From NCBI RefSeq assembly GCF_008831285.2, contig NC_045143.1, positions 19,986,854 through 20,048,853 of the forward strand: a stretch of 62,000 nt of DNA, given 5' to 3'. The DNA comes from Nymphaea colorata (taxonomy: Eukaryota > Streptophyta > Magnoliopsida > Nymphaeales > Nymphaeaceae). The position numbers and the translations under genes were made by a program. Below are positions 26,901 through 41,374 of the stretch, one piece after another. Below the pieces are notes generated by a model, which saw only the letters and a list, made by a program, of their open reading frames with translations, did no database searches and was not told the origin of the DNA. How positions within the stretch are numbered: the stretch's first letter is position 1; each line of letters begins with the position of its first letter.

Positions 26901-29900
26901 GAGAGCAAGAGTGAGGGAGACTGAAGACGAGAGGATGAGACGGCGAGAGAGTTGTGAAGGAGGGAGACAATGCGGGAGAGAGAGGGGGGAATGAGCAGTG
27001 AACGCTCGGGACAAAGGGGGAGATGGACAGAGAACAACGAGAGGGGGAGGAAGAAGAAAGAAGAGGCAGGGAGACATAGACAGACTCACCTGTCCGCCGC
27101 CACCGCCCTTCACCTTCGTCGCTGCCGCACCCTCTTTTGCCTTTGGTTTTCACTGCGTCGCATGAATTAGCAACAAGGACGAACCAGCGACGGGGAGACG
27201 AAGGCAGAGAGCGGGCGTCGGGCTCCTCTTCACGCGATGGATTTCAGGTTTGGGTCTGGATCCCAATCCAATCCAAACAGCAACACATCGAGCGTAACAA
27301 TACGAGGGTGGTTCACTCCACAAGTGCACCTATACCAATCACCTCCATAAGAGAGTCACATATTCAATCAATACTCTTAGTTAGCCATCATAATTTATGG
27401 GCACTTCTACTAGTTAACTCCATTCAATTGAATTACTGCCCAATGACAATGCAAACAAAAATCTTAGAACATTCACAACAGTCAAACCATAACAAACACT
27501 TCATACGAAAACTTAGTCAAACTACAAAGAGTAGTCTCAATCCGTGTTTGCCTCGTAGCTGTCCTATACAAATATCATGATAGGATGCTCACTAATGCAC
27601 AATCGGGGTGGAGATACTTGACTCGATACCATGCCTAATCTATCTTAAGCAATTATAATTTCTAGCATGCATATGCCATCGTGTAATAATTTAGAAACAA
27701 TCAACCAATTTCATAATCAGTCAATCTCACACATGCATTCATGTGACAATAAGCACGTTAGTCACACATCATTCAAAGAAAACACAATCATAGGATCCAA
27801 CGATCTTGAAAAACCTATACTAGAGAACAAAACACACACTCCATATTTGGCCATAGGCAGGGATTTGTATGGAATGCCGCCATACCTATCACGCATCTCC
27901 ACAAACCCAAAATCGCCTCGAGCTCTGAATCATGTTGCTCAATGTCTACTCGATGTGCTTGATTCACCTGCAAAAATTCAAAGCGATAAGTTTGCTATCC
28001 ACCTCGCGCTAAAATCTATTTAGGTAAAAACTAAAAACTAAGACCATTGAAGTGTAAGTTATCGTTTCAAGAGGGTGCCAAAAGGTAGAATCGGCCTGTA
28101 TAACCCTCTAACTAGTTTTCCTATCTTTTTGAGGTTATGACCGATCAATTTAGACTCCAAGACCTCGATTCAACCTTTCGGTAGTATATTTCTCAACTTG
28201 TTTTTTTAGTTGAGGCGTCATCCTAGCAATCATGCTTCTTCATTTGTCAATTTGATGACGACAACTCTAGCTTACTAGTAAGAACGTAAAATTAATCGAA
28301 TCCCATGAAATGAGCATTATTGTTGCACCCTAGCATATGTTTGAATCCTAATAATTTACACGTTTTGTCGTCTTTGGAAATCGAAATTTCACATGCGACC
28401 CAACATTCCCACAAGCATCACGAAATCCAATAAAATATAGCATGGGATAACGCCCCTCCAAAAATTGTCTTAAACCTTCTTCAACTCTATCGCATGCCCT
28501 AAACCAGTGAATCCTAAATCTAACATGCTTAAGCAATAATTATTCATGTACTTAGGGAGAACGTTAGACAAAATAGGCTTGATTAAGCTTCGCTCACCCC
28601 TCTTATAGAGTCCCAACTGCTGTAGGTGTCCCCGACAGCTACCCCAAATGCCAAAAACTATATGCTGTCGTCGCTTCCAACACACCCTATTTGCTGGTAT
28701 GAGGGGAAAGCCACATTCCTCCAACTGCAAGATTGTAAGAATGAGCAAGAGAGAGATCTGATGATAGAAGAGGGTATCCGGTTGAGAGGGAGAGGGTTTG
28801 GGTAAGGGAGACACACACACGTGAGGGATCCAACAATAGTGAGACGAAAAGAGAGACAAAACGAGAGAGAATGAGGAAGCGAAAAAAAAAAACAGATGAG
28901 AGGAGAGCGTGCATGAGAGAGAGTTTGATTGAGGAAGAGTGTGCGTCAGAGAGAGCAAGGGTGAGAGGAAGTTGGCGGGAGAGAGAGCAGAGGGCGAGAA
29001 CACGAAGTAGAAAGGGAGAGAGTGTGGGTGAACCGAGATGAGATAGAGGGTGAGAATGAGAGGGCAGACGAAAGAGAGAGAGAAAAAACGGGAAGGAAGA
29101 TGGCTTACCTCAATGCCGCTGCCCTCCACCTCCGCCCAAGGGCGGAGGAAGGGGGAGGGCCACTTAGGCCATGGACCCAACCCGGCCAACTAGAATAAAA
29201 AAGTTACATTGAATAAAATTATTTGCGCCATGTATTGTTTGGATTCAAATTCAGTTTGGCCCTACCCAGATCCAGAGGTTGGACTGTTCGGCCCGCCCTA
29301 AAAAAAAAAAAATCTTGGCTTTGCCCTTGCCTCCGCCGCCACTGCTTCTTCTCCTTCTGCAGCTCCTTCTTCCGCCTCCTGTTCCTTTGCGCCAAGCTCC
29401 GAACAATGAGGGAGATGAAGAGAGACCCAGCGTGGGGCCTCCCTCTTCACGCGAGTGGTGTCCTGGGTCCGGATCTGGACCTTGATCTAAATGCCTGATG
29501 CTTGCAAGTTGGAACGTTACAATCAATCGGAAATATAAAACCAGTCCTAGTCTATTGCCCATGTTATAATGATAACTTAGGTCATGAGCAAACATTTACT
29601 TAAAGTAACTAAACAACCATCATGCTCATTCAATTTAATGCATGAGCATATTTCCACATCTATCATCCTACCTTGTTTGCATTATCAAATATGCTCATCT
29701 CAGAGCTAAAGCACAGATTTATCATTAAACAATTCACTCTTGGAACTCAATATTGAGCCTGTATCACTAACACAATTTGAGTTGCCTATATCACTGACAC
29801 AACTTGAGTTCTTATTTTAGTGTGGCACGTACTTCCAAAAACAGATACAACTAAATAACGTGGATGCATGCATGAACATGTATTCAAAGAGTCAAGCTGA

Positions 29901-32900
29901 ACTTAATTAACTTAAGTCATTTGCTTAAACTCACAACTTAGCTCAAGCTTGCTAAATCTCAATTTTGCTAGTAAACTACATGTTTAATCTAATTACGTAT
30001 TATTAACATTAAATCTTAATTATAACTCTGTGTCTAAGTCATAGTGATATCTAAGTCACAGTGGTACGTGGGGGGAGCCCACGTACCCGTATCGGCATAC
30101 TTGTACCAGGACTGGGTGCATTTGGATTGGTTCCAGATTGGAACCGATCCAAACCACAAAAAAATAGACATTGTTTTGGTTTGTTTATGGTTTTTTTATG
30201 AGATTATAATATAGTCATAGAAAACGCGTTTTTTTTTTAAAATGCAAAAAAAACACAATAAATTAAATGGCCGTTTAAAACATAAAAAAAAGTGTTTTTA
30301 ACTCGTTTTTTGTGTGTTTTTTTCATTTTTTTTATTCCAAACATTTTTCTTTTCATTTTCTATTTTTTATTTTTTTAAAATCTATTTATCTTTTGATGTT
30401 TATGTTATTAGTTTCTCACTTATTTTATTTTTCCCTCATTTTTAGTTTTTTAAAATTTTTCAAAATTTACCATATTTTTTCTGTTTTTTTCAAGCTCGCC
30501 GTATTATACCCGAGAAAAACCTCGCCGTTTAAAACTTCGAGGCGTTATTTGTGACTATTTATATGTAGGAACTATGAAAGGAACATTTTTTTAATGATGT
30601 GATGATATCAATTTTGTTTTTTAGAATTAAAAATATATAATTATCGCCGTACCGCCGTACCAAGATTGGCGAAAACACCGCACCCGTACCCGTACCTGCT
30701 TCTCTGTACCCGGACCCATACCTATGTGACATAGCTCTGTGTAATCGATTGCCCGGTGGCTTTATCTCAACTCTGGGTATGACCAATGTTATCTAACCAA
30801 GACTGGCTCGTAGTAGACCAAGATCTGCTAGTAATCATGATTGATTAAGGCTAGCTGGGTCCCACGGCCTAATGTAGCCCAGCCCATTGTCAAGTTTCAC
30901 GATACAACAAATTGGTGCGTAGTTCAATACAAACTTCAGTGTAGCCTAGACAAGTAAGCCATGTAGACACTGATGGCACAGTCCGTTTGTTGCTGGTATA
31001 CACTACACCAAAAACTAGGGGGTTTAACGTTTCTAATGAAAATTCAATAGCATCTCGACTACCGCTTTTAATTTTCTGGATTCCAATCCATTAGAATCGT
31101 GAAGAATAGCTGCAAAGTGCAGCCTAAGAGAAGCAATTGAAATTTCTATGGTAAACAATCTAAAATTCTACATGCAATTGAAAAAATTGTAATAACTTTT
31201 ATTATACCTGAGATTTTGGCAAAATCTCTTATTCAAATGATTATCATGCACGAGAGGAAGGATTCGGCAAAGTTTCATTTCCGACGGACACTTTCTCTCT
31301 CTACCCTCTCTTTCTCTCCTCTCTCTCTACTTTCTCTCTCTTTCTTCTCTTCTCTATCTTCTCTCTCTTTCTCCTCATCTCTCTTCCTCTCCTCCCTCTT
31401 TCTTTTCTTCTCTCTCTTCCTCCTTTCCTCTCTCTTTTTCCTCTCCTCTCTTTCTCTTCTCTCTCTTCCTCTCCCCCCTCATGTTGCATTCCAAAGGAGG
31501 TAGCAACCCCTATTTATAGCTAAAATTTATTGTTTTTATATTACTTATTGTATCATATTTTATATTAATCTATCTTGTGGAGGTTAGAAAAATGATACTA
31601 TATTTTGAGTAGGTTTGTGCAGTTATTAATTGGATTTAAGTGATTAGTTTCAGTTTTGGTTTAGCTTAGTGTCTAATCCTAGCTTAAGAGCTGTAATCTG
31701 TCATTAATTGGATGTTTAAACTCTTAAACTGTCATTAGCTAAACTTAATCACGATTAGCATAATTTAACCTCTATTAACTAATTACCAATCTACCCCTGG
31801 TCATGGCTGAAAACTACAAGTCTGCCACTGACCAAAGACAATAATACCTCGGTCTTACTGGGTCTTGGACTATTTTAGATTCCTTGTTTGATTGCGAATT
31901 TCGTAACAATCGGACATCCATTTTCCGTCTGGTTCGAAGCATGAGCAAGACTAGGTCGTAAACTTTTTATTGTATTATTATTTTCAAATTTTGATGTAGT
32001 GTCTTAGCAATATACACACAGAAACACAAAGGGTTCAATAACTTTTAGGGCTAAAACTACAACCCATAAATTGTTTCTGATGCCAAAAAGCTGTATGTTA
32101 CAATAAGAATGAACAATGATCTAATCCTGTGCACCAAATGAGAGTCTCCACATGGGCTGGGTGGTACCAGCCATACTGAGCATGCACAAAACTGCTGCGA
32201 TAGTCAACCTATATTTTCCCTTTAAGCTGTCAATTGTCTAAGTGATTATTGAAATTAGAGAAATTTTTGTAGACAACAAATCTGACTCTTCATCTTGGCC
32301 TATTAACCAACCTTTTTCCTAGTGTTCTAGTACAATAAGCTTGTACCTACCACTAGATTATGTCCACCAAGCATGCTGAAAAAGCTTACAAATAATGAAT
32401 GAGAAAAGGACTATAGTAAGATTGATAGGCAGAAAATGAACTGCACTTGTTATAACCAGGGAATATCAGTCTACTACTATAAGGAACATGTGCATGACTA
32501 ATGGAATATCCTTCACCATGGTGACAAGGCCCTGTGTCAATCTTCAGGGCCCGCCTACCAATCAAAGAGGCGGAGAGTCCGCGTAAGCTCACCCGGAAGC
32601 TCGAAGAGCTTTACCATTGACCATCAAAATGAGTGCTGACCATCACCTTGACTATCAAGTCGATTGATTGATTGGCGCAAAAAAGGATGGCTTTTCAAAT
32701 CATTAAGAAAAATTTAGGTTGCTATCATCTGCCTCTATCAAACTGATAGCCTTCAAGGCTATCAGTCGACTGGTACGGTGGAAGAGAGGAAGAGAACGAG
32801 AGGGAGAGAGATCAAGAGAGAGAACAAAACATCATAATGATCTGCATTAGGGCTAATCATACCCAAAAAGGAGATTACAGCATAAGCAAAGCGGGTCCCT

Positions 32901-35900
32901 ACTAAGGTCCCGATCCAAACTGACTGATAAACCCAAATATAACATAAATTAAAACAGAACCTAACATATTAAATAAAATAGAGCCTAATTAAATAAAACA
33001 GAGTCTAACACACACTGATTCTAAATTCACTCCTTAGTAGTCGTCATTGATTTCCATAAAATTTTTTCATATGCATCTTTGTGAAGTTGCCCTCATCTCC
33101 TACACTATGAAATTGTTGAAAAAACTTTATCTGATTCTGAAAGTGGTTTAGCATAAATAGAATAATTCATTTGAAATTATTGCTAGTGTAAGAGGCAATG
33201 TACATCCAGTACCAGCTATCTAGAATTTACATGTTTTTTATTCATGTAAGAGTGGAGTCTCAAATATGCTATACCCATTATAATTTCCCCCCTTTTCTTC
33301 CTCTATTAACGCTTAAATATTTATAGGAATAGGGAATTTGTTTCAACTGAATGGAAAATTTTATGGGTTAAAACTTAAAAGTGACAATTCTATAGACTTC
33401 TGATACTCGGTTACCGGTTGTTGCAGGAACACCAGCAGATTGCGCTTGTCTGGGAATCTCTCAAGCACTTTTCACTTCTTCAACTCCTGATTTGGTATTC
33501 TTTATGTCCACCCCACAACAGTAACCCAACAACCAAAACTTCCATATCTGCATGTGTTTAGTAGATTCACCTTGTTGGGCCTGTTTGCATGATGAAATGA
33601 AAAATAAACAGTCTAATATTTTGTAAAAGTTCGTAGGCTAGTCTATGTAACCTGTTTTCATACACTATCCTTTCTTCAATATGTTCTTCCTCTCTTTGTT
33701 TTCTTTTCTGTTCCTTTTTCATTTTTCCTCGTTCTCATTTTTGATAATGGCACATATAAGAGTGTCCTCTCATTTATGAACCAGTTACTTAGTGACTTCA
33801 TTGATACTTTGTTTGTAGGTGATTAGTGGCATTAACAGAGGCTCCAATTGTGGGTACCATGTGTGAGTGAACTTGATGCTTTTTTGACATCTTTGGTATA
33901 CCTTATTAACCATTGAGGATATTAATCTCTCTCTCTCTTTCAACTGGTTTGAATTATCCTACCAACTGATGTCAAGTGTTTGTTTTATCAACCTTCTTTC
34001 CACTATGTAAACTCCTGGTGGTTCTTATTTTTTACTGCATTGCTTTATCTTTTCTCTTGTGTACATTTTGCTACTGGCTGTCACAGTCAAGCTTTTTTCT
34101 CTGTTGCAGTGTTTATTCTGGGACCGTTGCTGGTGCTCGAGAGGCTTTCATTTATGGTGTACCATCAATAGCCATGTCATTTAATTGGTATGCAATTCAA
34201 AGGATATGACTAGGATTGAAATCTGCCGTTTTGCATTTCTTGAGCAGGTTTAACCCGAGAATCTACAATTGGTTAACTAGGGAGGGAGGAGGAATCTTAG
34301 GCTATAGCTATAGTAGCATTCTTATGATATATAGAATCTCTGGTATTGGGGATCTGCAGGGTTGTGCTTTAGGCATTTACCGGTAGAATCTTAGATAGCT
34401 AGTTCTGTCACACCCCGACTTTTGACCCCCAATTTTTTGCAACATAAAACGTCGAAATGCGGCAACACAACATTCAAAATGGAACTATGCAAATCATATA
34501 AGCATGGGGCGAATGATTCATTTATGTGTCAAAATTAGTTCATACTCACTGACACTCATAAAAAAATGCCTTGAAAACAAAACATCGATGTTTAAACAAA
34601 AATAAAACATCAATAAGGGCGAGACAAAACATGACGATCCGGCACGACAATACACCCAAAATCACCCCAGTAGGATGTGTTGAGCCATTTGATCAACCTG
34701 TTGTCTTGGATCCAGCACATGACAACATTGAATTTTCCATGTATTTATATATCTTTGTGTATGTATCTCTTGCTTTTGCATATTTGATTTGGGTGAACCC
34801 GATGGCCTATCTTTGAGCTGTCTCGCATGAAATGTTGCACATAATTGGTCTTGAAGAGTACACTCGGATATGATTATATAAATGCATGTGCCATGTGAAC
34901 ATATTGTCCATCTGTGTGCATGCTAGGCTTGCTAATGGGCCAAATCTGGTAAATGTGTTTTTGTACTTTTGCTGTACTACCATAACTTTACCTGGTATCC
35001 TGTGTGTGAGCTGTTTACGTTCATGGTATCCATGTGTGTATGAAAGAGAAAGAGAGACTTTATGTGCATGTGAAATATTTGATGGACATTTTGTATATAA
35101 GACACTTAGAGTGTCATACTTGCTGTATGCCTATGTTTTTGGAGAATTCTATGCTCAGAAAAAGGAAGTGGTCCATGGAGTGTCAATATCCAAAACTATC
35201 GGACATGGACTCTTGGCCTTCCAAAAATGTCAAGGTATCAAACTTTCTAGCAATTGGGGGTCCATCCTGCCCCAAATTAAGAAAAAGAGAAAGAAAAAGT
35301 CTCTTTGGGTATCAGTTTGTGAAATCTGAGTTGGTTCAACCTGGATCTGTATCTTAAACTAAACATGTTGACCTCAGTGTGTGGTCTTATTAGCAACATG
35401 ATCATGTCAAATTACAAATTTTGAAATGATCTAAGCAGAAAACATGGCATTACTACTCCTGGCTTCCACATGGTTCAACCCAAAATTGAAAAGTCTCGCT
35501 CTGCAATGCTACCTTCAATTTCTCCTTGTCAAATGTCCAAACATCAAGAAAATTTTTCAACAATGTCATTAATATTATGAAAATTTTTCAACAGCATTCC
35601 TGTTCCACAAAATAATCTATGAAGACAAAACTTTCACCATGCAAATGTAAAAACTATGAATGGTGAGGGGTTCAAAATTATTCTGCTAAACACATAAGCT
35701 GCTTGTTTGAATAATATGTCCACAAGATGTAGAATAAGATAACATATTTGACAACCAACCCAAAATACGACGGTGCTTTGTATCTCACAAATGGAACTTT
35801 ACTTGCAGTCACCTTCATGTCAGTATGGACCTTGTGCATAGGGAGCAGACATGTTTAAACTTTTTTTTTTGGTTTCTATGAACTGAGATCTCTTACCTGT

Positions 35901-38900
35901 TCACAGGTTGATTTTTGGACCTGGATATTGCATGACCCACTCTGAAAATGTAAACAAGTCACTTAGATGCTTCAAAATAACTTTGTTGTTCTCACCTCTT
36001 CATACTCTGGATTGGGCCTTGTAGAAACATGCAACACACGAAGGAAGAAGAGAGGAACACACGATATACGTGGAAAAACCTCAGAAAGAGAAAAAAAAAC
36101 CACGGGAAGCTCTGACCTAGGTGCACACCGCAACCCTAGGAGAGAGAAAATCTATTCACTTAATTCAACAATTACACTTAAGTGAGGATTATATAGGAGG
36201 GAGAGAAAGAGTACCGCCTAGGGTACCGAGCCAGTCTCGGTACCCGTGCACAATGGGACCGGGTCCAGAATTGGACCCGGTTCCCCATTACAATCTATTT
36301 CAACACTCCCCCTCAAGCTTGGCATACATGTCAAACATGCCAAGCTTGCTAACATTTTTCTCAAATTGAGATGTACATAAAGACTTGGTTAAGACATCAG
36401 CAACTTGATCTTCAGACTTCATATAGGGCATGATCAACTCCTTAGAATCTATGCGTTCCCGTATGAAGTGACGATCGATTTCCACATGTTTGGTTCTGTC
36501 GTGTAGGACTGGATTGTTTGCCAAGTTAATAGCCGACTTGTTGTCACAATACATCCTCATCTTCTCTTCCATTTTCACCCCAATATCTGCTAATAGAATT
36601 TTGAGCCATAACATTTCTGTAACCCCCATAGCAACCGCCCTGTATTCAGCCTCAGCACTGGACCTGGAACAAACTTCTTGTCTTTTACTTCTCCATACCA
36701 CCAGGTTACCTCCAAGAAAGATGCAGTATCCTGTGGTAGACCTTCTAGTATCTGTGCAACCTGCCCAATCGGCATCAGAGTATCCTTCAATGCTGAGTTG
36801 ACCTTGTCGAGTATAGAGCAGTCCTTTCCCTGGGTCATTCTTTAAGTATCCCAATACTCTTTCAGCACTTTTCCAATGACAATCAGTAGGGGCATGCATA
36901 AACTGACTTAACACACCCACAGCATACGTAATATCCGGTTGAGTAAGAGTGAGATAAATTAGTTTACCAACCAGCCGCTGATACCTCCCTTTTCCTTCCT
37001 CATCCAAGATTGTCCCAGCTTTGATACTTATCCTTGTGCCAGACTCCATTGGAGTAAGAAAGGGCCTGCATCCCAGTTTACCTGTCTCTTTTAGAAGATC
37101 CAAAGTGTATTTCCTTTGGCTCATAACAAGACCAGTCTCAGATCTAGCGATCTCAATTCCCAAAAAATACCTCAATTTACCCAGATCTTTGAGATCAAAT
37201 TCAGCAGCTAACATTTCTTTCATCTTCCTTTTTTCTTCTTCGTCATCACCTGTGACAATCATATCATCAACATATACTAGTAGAAGGCTCACCAGACCAT
37301 TTCTCTGCTTGATGAAGAGGGTGTGATCACCATTTCCCTGTTTATATCCATTAGTCTTCATCACAACCCTTAGTCTTTCAAACCACGCTCTAGGGGACTA
37401 CTTGAGGCCATACAATGCTTTCTTGAGATAACAACACTTTCCTTTCTGCGCATATCCAGGCGGCATGCTCATATAGACTTCTTCCTCAAGGTGACCATTC
37501 AAGAAGGCGTTCTTGACATCAAGTTGGTCCATGCTCCACTTCTTTTGTACTGCCAGAGCTAAGATGACCCTTACTGTTTTCAGTTTAGCAACGGGAGCGA
37601 ACGTCTCAAGATAGTCAATCCCATATTTCTGGCTAAACTCCTTTGCAACGAGACGAACTTTATAGCGTTCTACAGTGCCATCAGGTTTGTACTTCACAGT
37701 AAACACCCACTTGGAACCAACTAAGTTAGTTCCATTAGGAATATCAACAACCTCCCACATATTGTTCTTTGCCAGGGCGTCCATCTCCTCTGTCATGGCC
37801 TGTAGCCATTTGGGATCCTCCCTGGCATCCTCCACTGACCTGGGAATAACAGCCATAGATAAAGAGGTAATAAAGCACTTATAGTCTTTACTGAGTTTAG
37901 CATACGAAACAAATCTCTGAATAGGATGAGAAGTACATGATCTTATGCCTTTGCGTAGGGCAATGGGAAGATCTTCATTCATTGGACTTGGATCATCCGG
38001 AAAGCTCACAAGATCGGGATTGGTAACATCAACAACCTCCATCACATCTTTCTTCTTCCTGTTGTATACCTGACCAAACAAATGATCACGGGACTGTTCT
38101 TTCACAGGGCCCCCTCCATCTGACTGTCTCTATCCTCACTGACTGTGTCTACCACACTCACACTCGGAGAACTGGTCGTGTAATCCAAGAAATCTGTGAA
38201 CTGGATCAACTGATGCGAAGAATATTCGTCCACTCTCTCACCTAGACACTCCCCCTGAAGAGGATTCGCAGGAAAGTATGACTCATGTTCATGAAAGGTA
38301 ACATCCCTGGAGACATATACTCTGGAAGTGCTAGGGTCAACACACTTGTATCCCTTCTGGGTGGAGGAATACCCCAAAAAGACCGCTTTGATGGACCGAT
38401 GATCAAGTTTCTTGAGAGTGGAACTATGATCATGGACAAAGCAAACACACCCAAACACCCGAGGGGACAAAGGCCAGGGATTCTGAGTAGGCCACAAAAC
38501 AGAATAAGGGGAATGACCATTCAACACACGAGTAGGCATGCGGTTAATGAGATGAGCACTAGTTAGGAGTGCATCACCCCAGTACCGCTTAGGGACATGA
38601 CGTTGAAACATGATGGCCTGGGTGACATTTAACAAACGACGGTTCTTCCTTTCAGCCACGCCATTCTGAGGAGGTGTGTAGCTACAAGATGTTTCATGTA
38701 TAATCCCCTTGCTTCGCAAGAAGTCATCAAGGGATTGGGAGACATACTCTTGAGCATTCTCAGTACGAAGGGTCTGAACAGGGGTCTGGAATTGAGTTTC
38801 AACAAATGCAACGAAGTTTTTGACAATGCCGGGAACTTCACTACGTTCTTTCAACAAATACACGAACGTACACCGAGAGTAATCATCGATAAGAGTCATG

Positions 38901-41335
38901 AAATAATGAAAACCACGACAGGTGGGTACTCCCGAAGGACCCCAAACATCAGAGTGAACCAAAGCAAATGGACGGCTGGTTTTATTGAACGAAATAGGGT
39001 ACGAGGCCCTAACATGCTTAGACAACTAACACACTTCACAGGCGAAGGTGTCCAAAGAAACAGACTGAAACATCTTAGGAAACAACTGTTTAATCAACTG
39101 AAAAGGAATATGACCAAGTCTCTCGTGCCAGCGCATAATAACGGATCTGTCCTCCACGCCAGACAACTGTCCACTGGTGGCTGAAATCAAAGCAGAGGCA
39201 ACCTGTACTGGCATTCTGTAGAGCCCATCAATAGCCGAACCAATCCCAATCTTCTGCCCCGTCCCCAAGTCCTGCAGGAAACAACGATCAACAGAGAATA
39301 TTAGATTACAGTTTAGCTCTTTGGTAATACTGCTGACAGATAACAAATTTACGGGAATATTAGGAACATGCAGGGCATTATGAAGACAATATTTGTTCAG
39401 TAATGATAAACTCCCTTTTCCAGCCACAGAAATAGAAGACCCATCAGCCATAGAAACACGCTGCTGCCCAGAAGTCAACTTGTATTCTTGAAACATCTTA
39501 GGTTCCCCGGTCATATGATGAGTAGCCCCACTGTCAACAATCCAATCACCGGGAGGGGAATTACCTTGATCACTAGTAGCCACAAGAGCCTGAGCTAACT
39601 TAGCTCTATCAGACGTAGATGCGTCCTCTGACGTAGTAGAAAGACGACTGATGTAAGTTTGTAGTTCCTTAATTTGATCCGGGGAAAGCCTCGACTTTTC
39701 ACTACTAGAAGAACCACTCTGATTTGAGTCCTGCACAAGAGAACCTCGCCGACTAGACGGAGGGCGACCACGAACAAGTCTCTTCTCAGGGTGTAGATCC
39801 CAACAAAAATCAACAGAATATCCTGACTTGTGACAATGTGTACATCGCCTCACAGGGCGCTGGCCAGACACAGAGGAACGGCTAACAAAGGCCGAGGGAC
39901 CATTCCCATGACTGAGGTCAATCTGCATCACTTGGCGTCTTTGTTCCTCGGATTCCACTCTGGCATAAACATCTTCTATTCCAGGAATCTCATCACAGTT
40001 GAGAATTTGACTCCGAATGGATTCAAACTCATCACGCAAGCCTCCAAGGAAAAGGAACGTCCGGTCCATCCATTCCTTTTCCCAGCACCGGGCATGATCA
40101 GAACCACAGTCCGAGTCATCATTCACATGATAATCAAGTTCCTCCCACTTAGTTTTCAGGGCAGCATAGAAGGAGGCAACAGACAGGGCACCCTGTTTCA
40201 GAGAATAAATACTGCGTTTAATCTGGTACGTACGCAGAACCCTTTTCTTGCGCCCATACATCCTCGCAAGCACAGTCCACATATCAAACGAAGTCGGCTT
40301 CCGCAGAATAAGAGACTGAATATCAGCGGACACAGAGCTGATGATCCATACCTTAACCTGACTGTCTTCCAACACCCACGTCGCCCATTGAGGATCAGTT
40401 TTGCTGGGCGCCGGTTTGTCGCCTGTGATATAGGAAAGACGACCACGGCTCGTTATCCCAATCTCTCACTCTTGGGAGCGCTGCCCGCGTCAAAGGCCAC
40501 ATCACTTTTAGGTGCAATCTCTTCCGCCATCACAAGCAGTCAAGTCAGAACGGCAACAACAAGACAGCACGGCGGCGGCTGAAACACCAGCACCACACGG
40601 AACCTTAGGGGTCGGCGACGGCGCTAGATCGCCCGACGGCGGCGACGCAGAGGCGTGACGGCGCTGGATCGTCCGTCGGCGGAAAAGGAGACACCCACGG
40701 CAGCGGAAGCTACAAACGGCAACAGGCGGCGGCGCAGAAGATCCCAACGGCGGCGGCGCGGAAAACCCTAACGGCACAGGCGGCAGCGGTGCAGGGGCGA
40801 CGGCGGAAACACGAGACGAAGCCGAACGATCTCACGGCTCTGATACCATGTAGAAACATGCAACACACGAAGGAAGAAGAGAGGAACACACGATATACGT
40901 GGAAAAACCTCAGAAAGAGGAAAAAAAACCACGGGAAGCTCTGACCTAGGTGCACACCGCAACCCTAGGAGAGAGAAAATCTATTCACTTAATTCAACAA
41001 TTACACTTAAGTGAGGATTATATAGGAGGGAGAGAAAGAGTACCGCCTAGGGTACCGAGCCAGTCTCGGTACCCATGCCCCATGGGACCGGGTCCAGAAT
41101 TGGACCCGGTTCCCCATTACAATATATTTTAACAGGCCTCTTTGGATTACTAATTCTATGAAATAAATTGAAGGAAAATTGAAAGGCTAATAACAGACCA
41201 CTATGCTTCTCTCACATGTTCACATGGGTGCCATAAGTGGCTGGGCACCCAAGTGGGATGTGTACAGTGGGTGCAGATGTTAATAATTGGTGATTACTAT
41301 ATTTTAAAATGCATACGTTTCTCTTGGATGGGCTC

Positions 41336-41374
<39 letters not shown>

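Larger units (their letters stand above)
36020..41134 (-). mobile_element. Ty1/copia LTR retrotransposon 'Copia-2' in SurE intron 5
   Basis: The 286-bp LTRs (36020-36305, 40849-41134) differ at about six positions by eye. The target duplication GGCCT is perfect (36015-36019, 41135-41139). On the minus strand the primer site TGGTATCAGAGCC (40848-40836) abuts the 5' LTR, and the purine tract CTTGAGGGGGAG abuts the 3' LTR. Internal order is gag, protease, integrase, RT, RNase H. It is a young insertion that is nevertheless defective: 5' gag deletion, nonsense codons and one frameshift. Confidence 0.95.

Noticed and set aside
30060-30740. MITE with GTACC-type inverted ends
   Set aside because: The edges are similar but not a clean inverted repeat, and no target duplication is visible.
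37675-40582. Plus-strand ORFs across Copia-2 (for example 39830-40582)
   Set aside because: They are antisense shadows of the minus-strand gag-pol.
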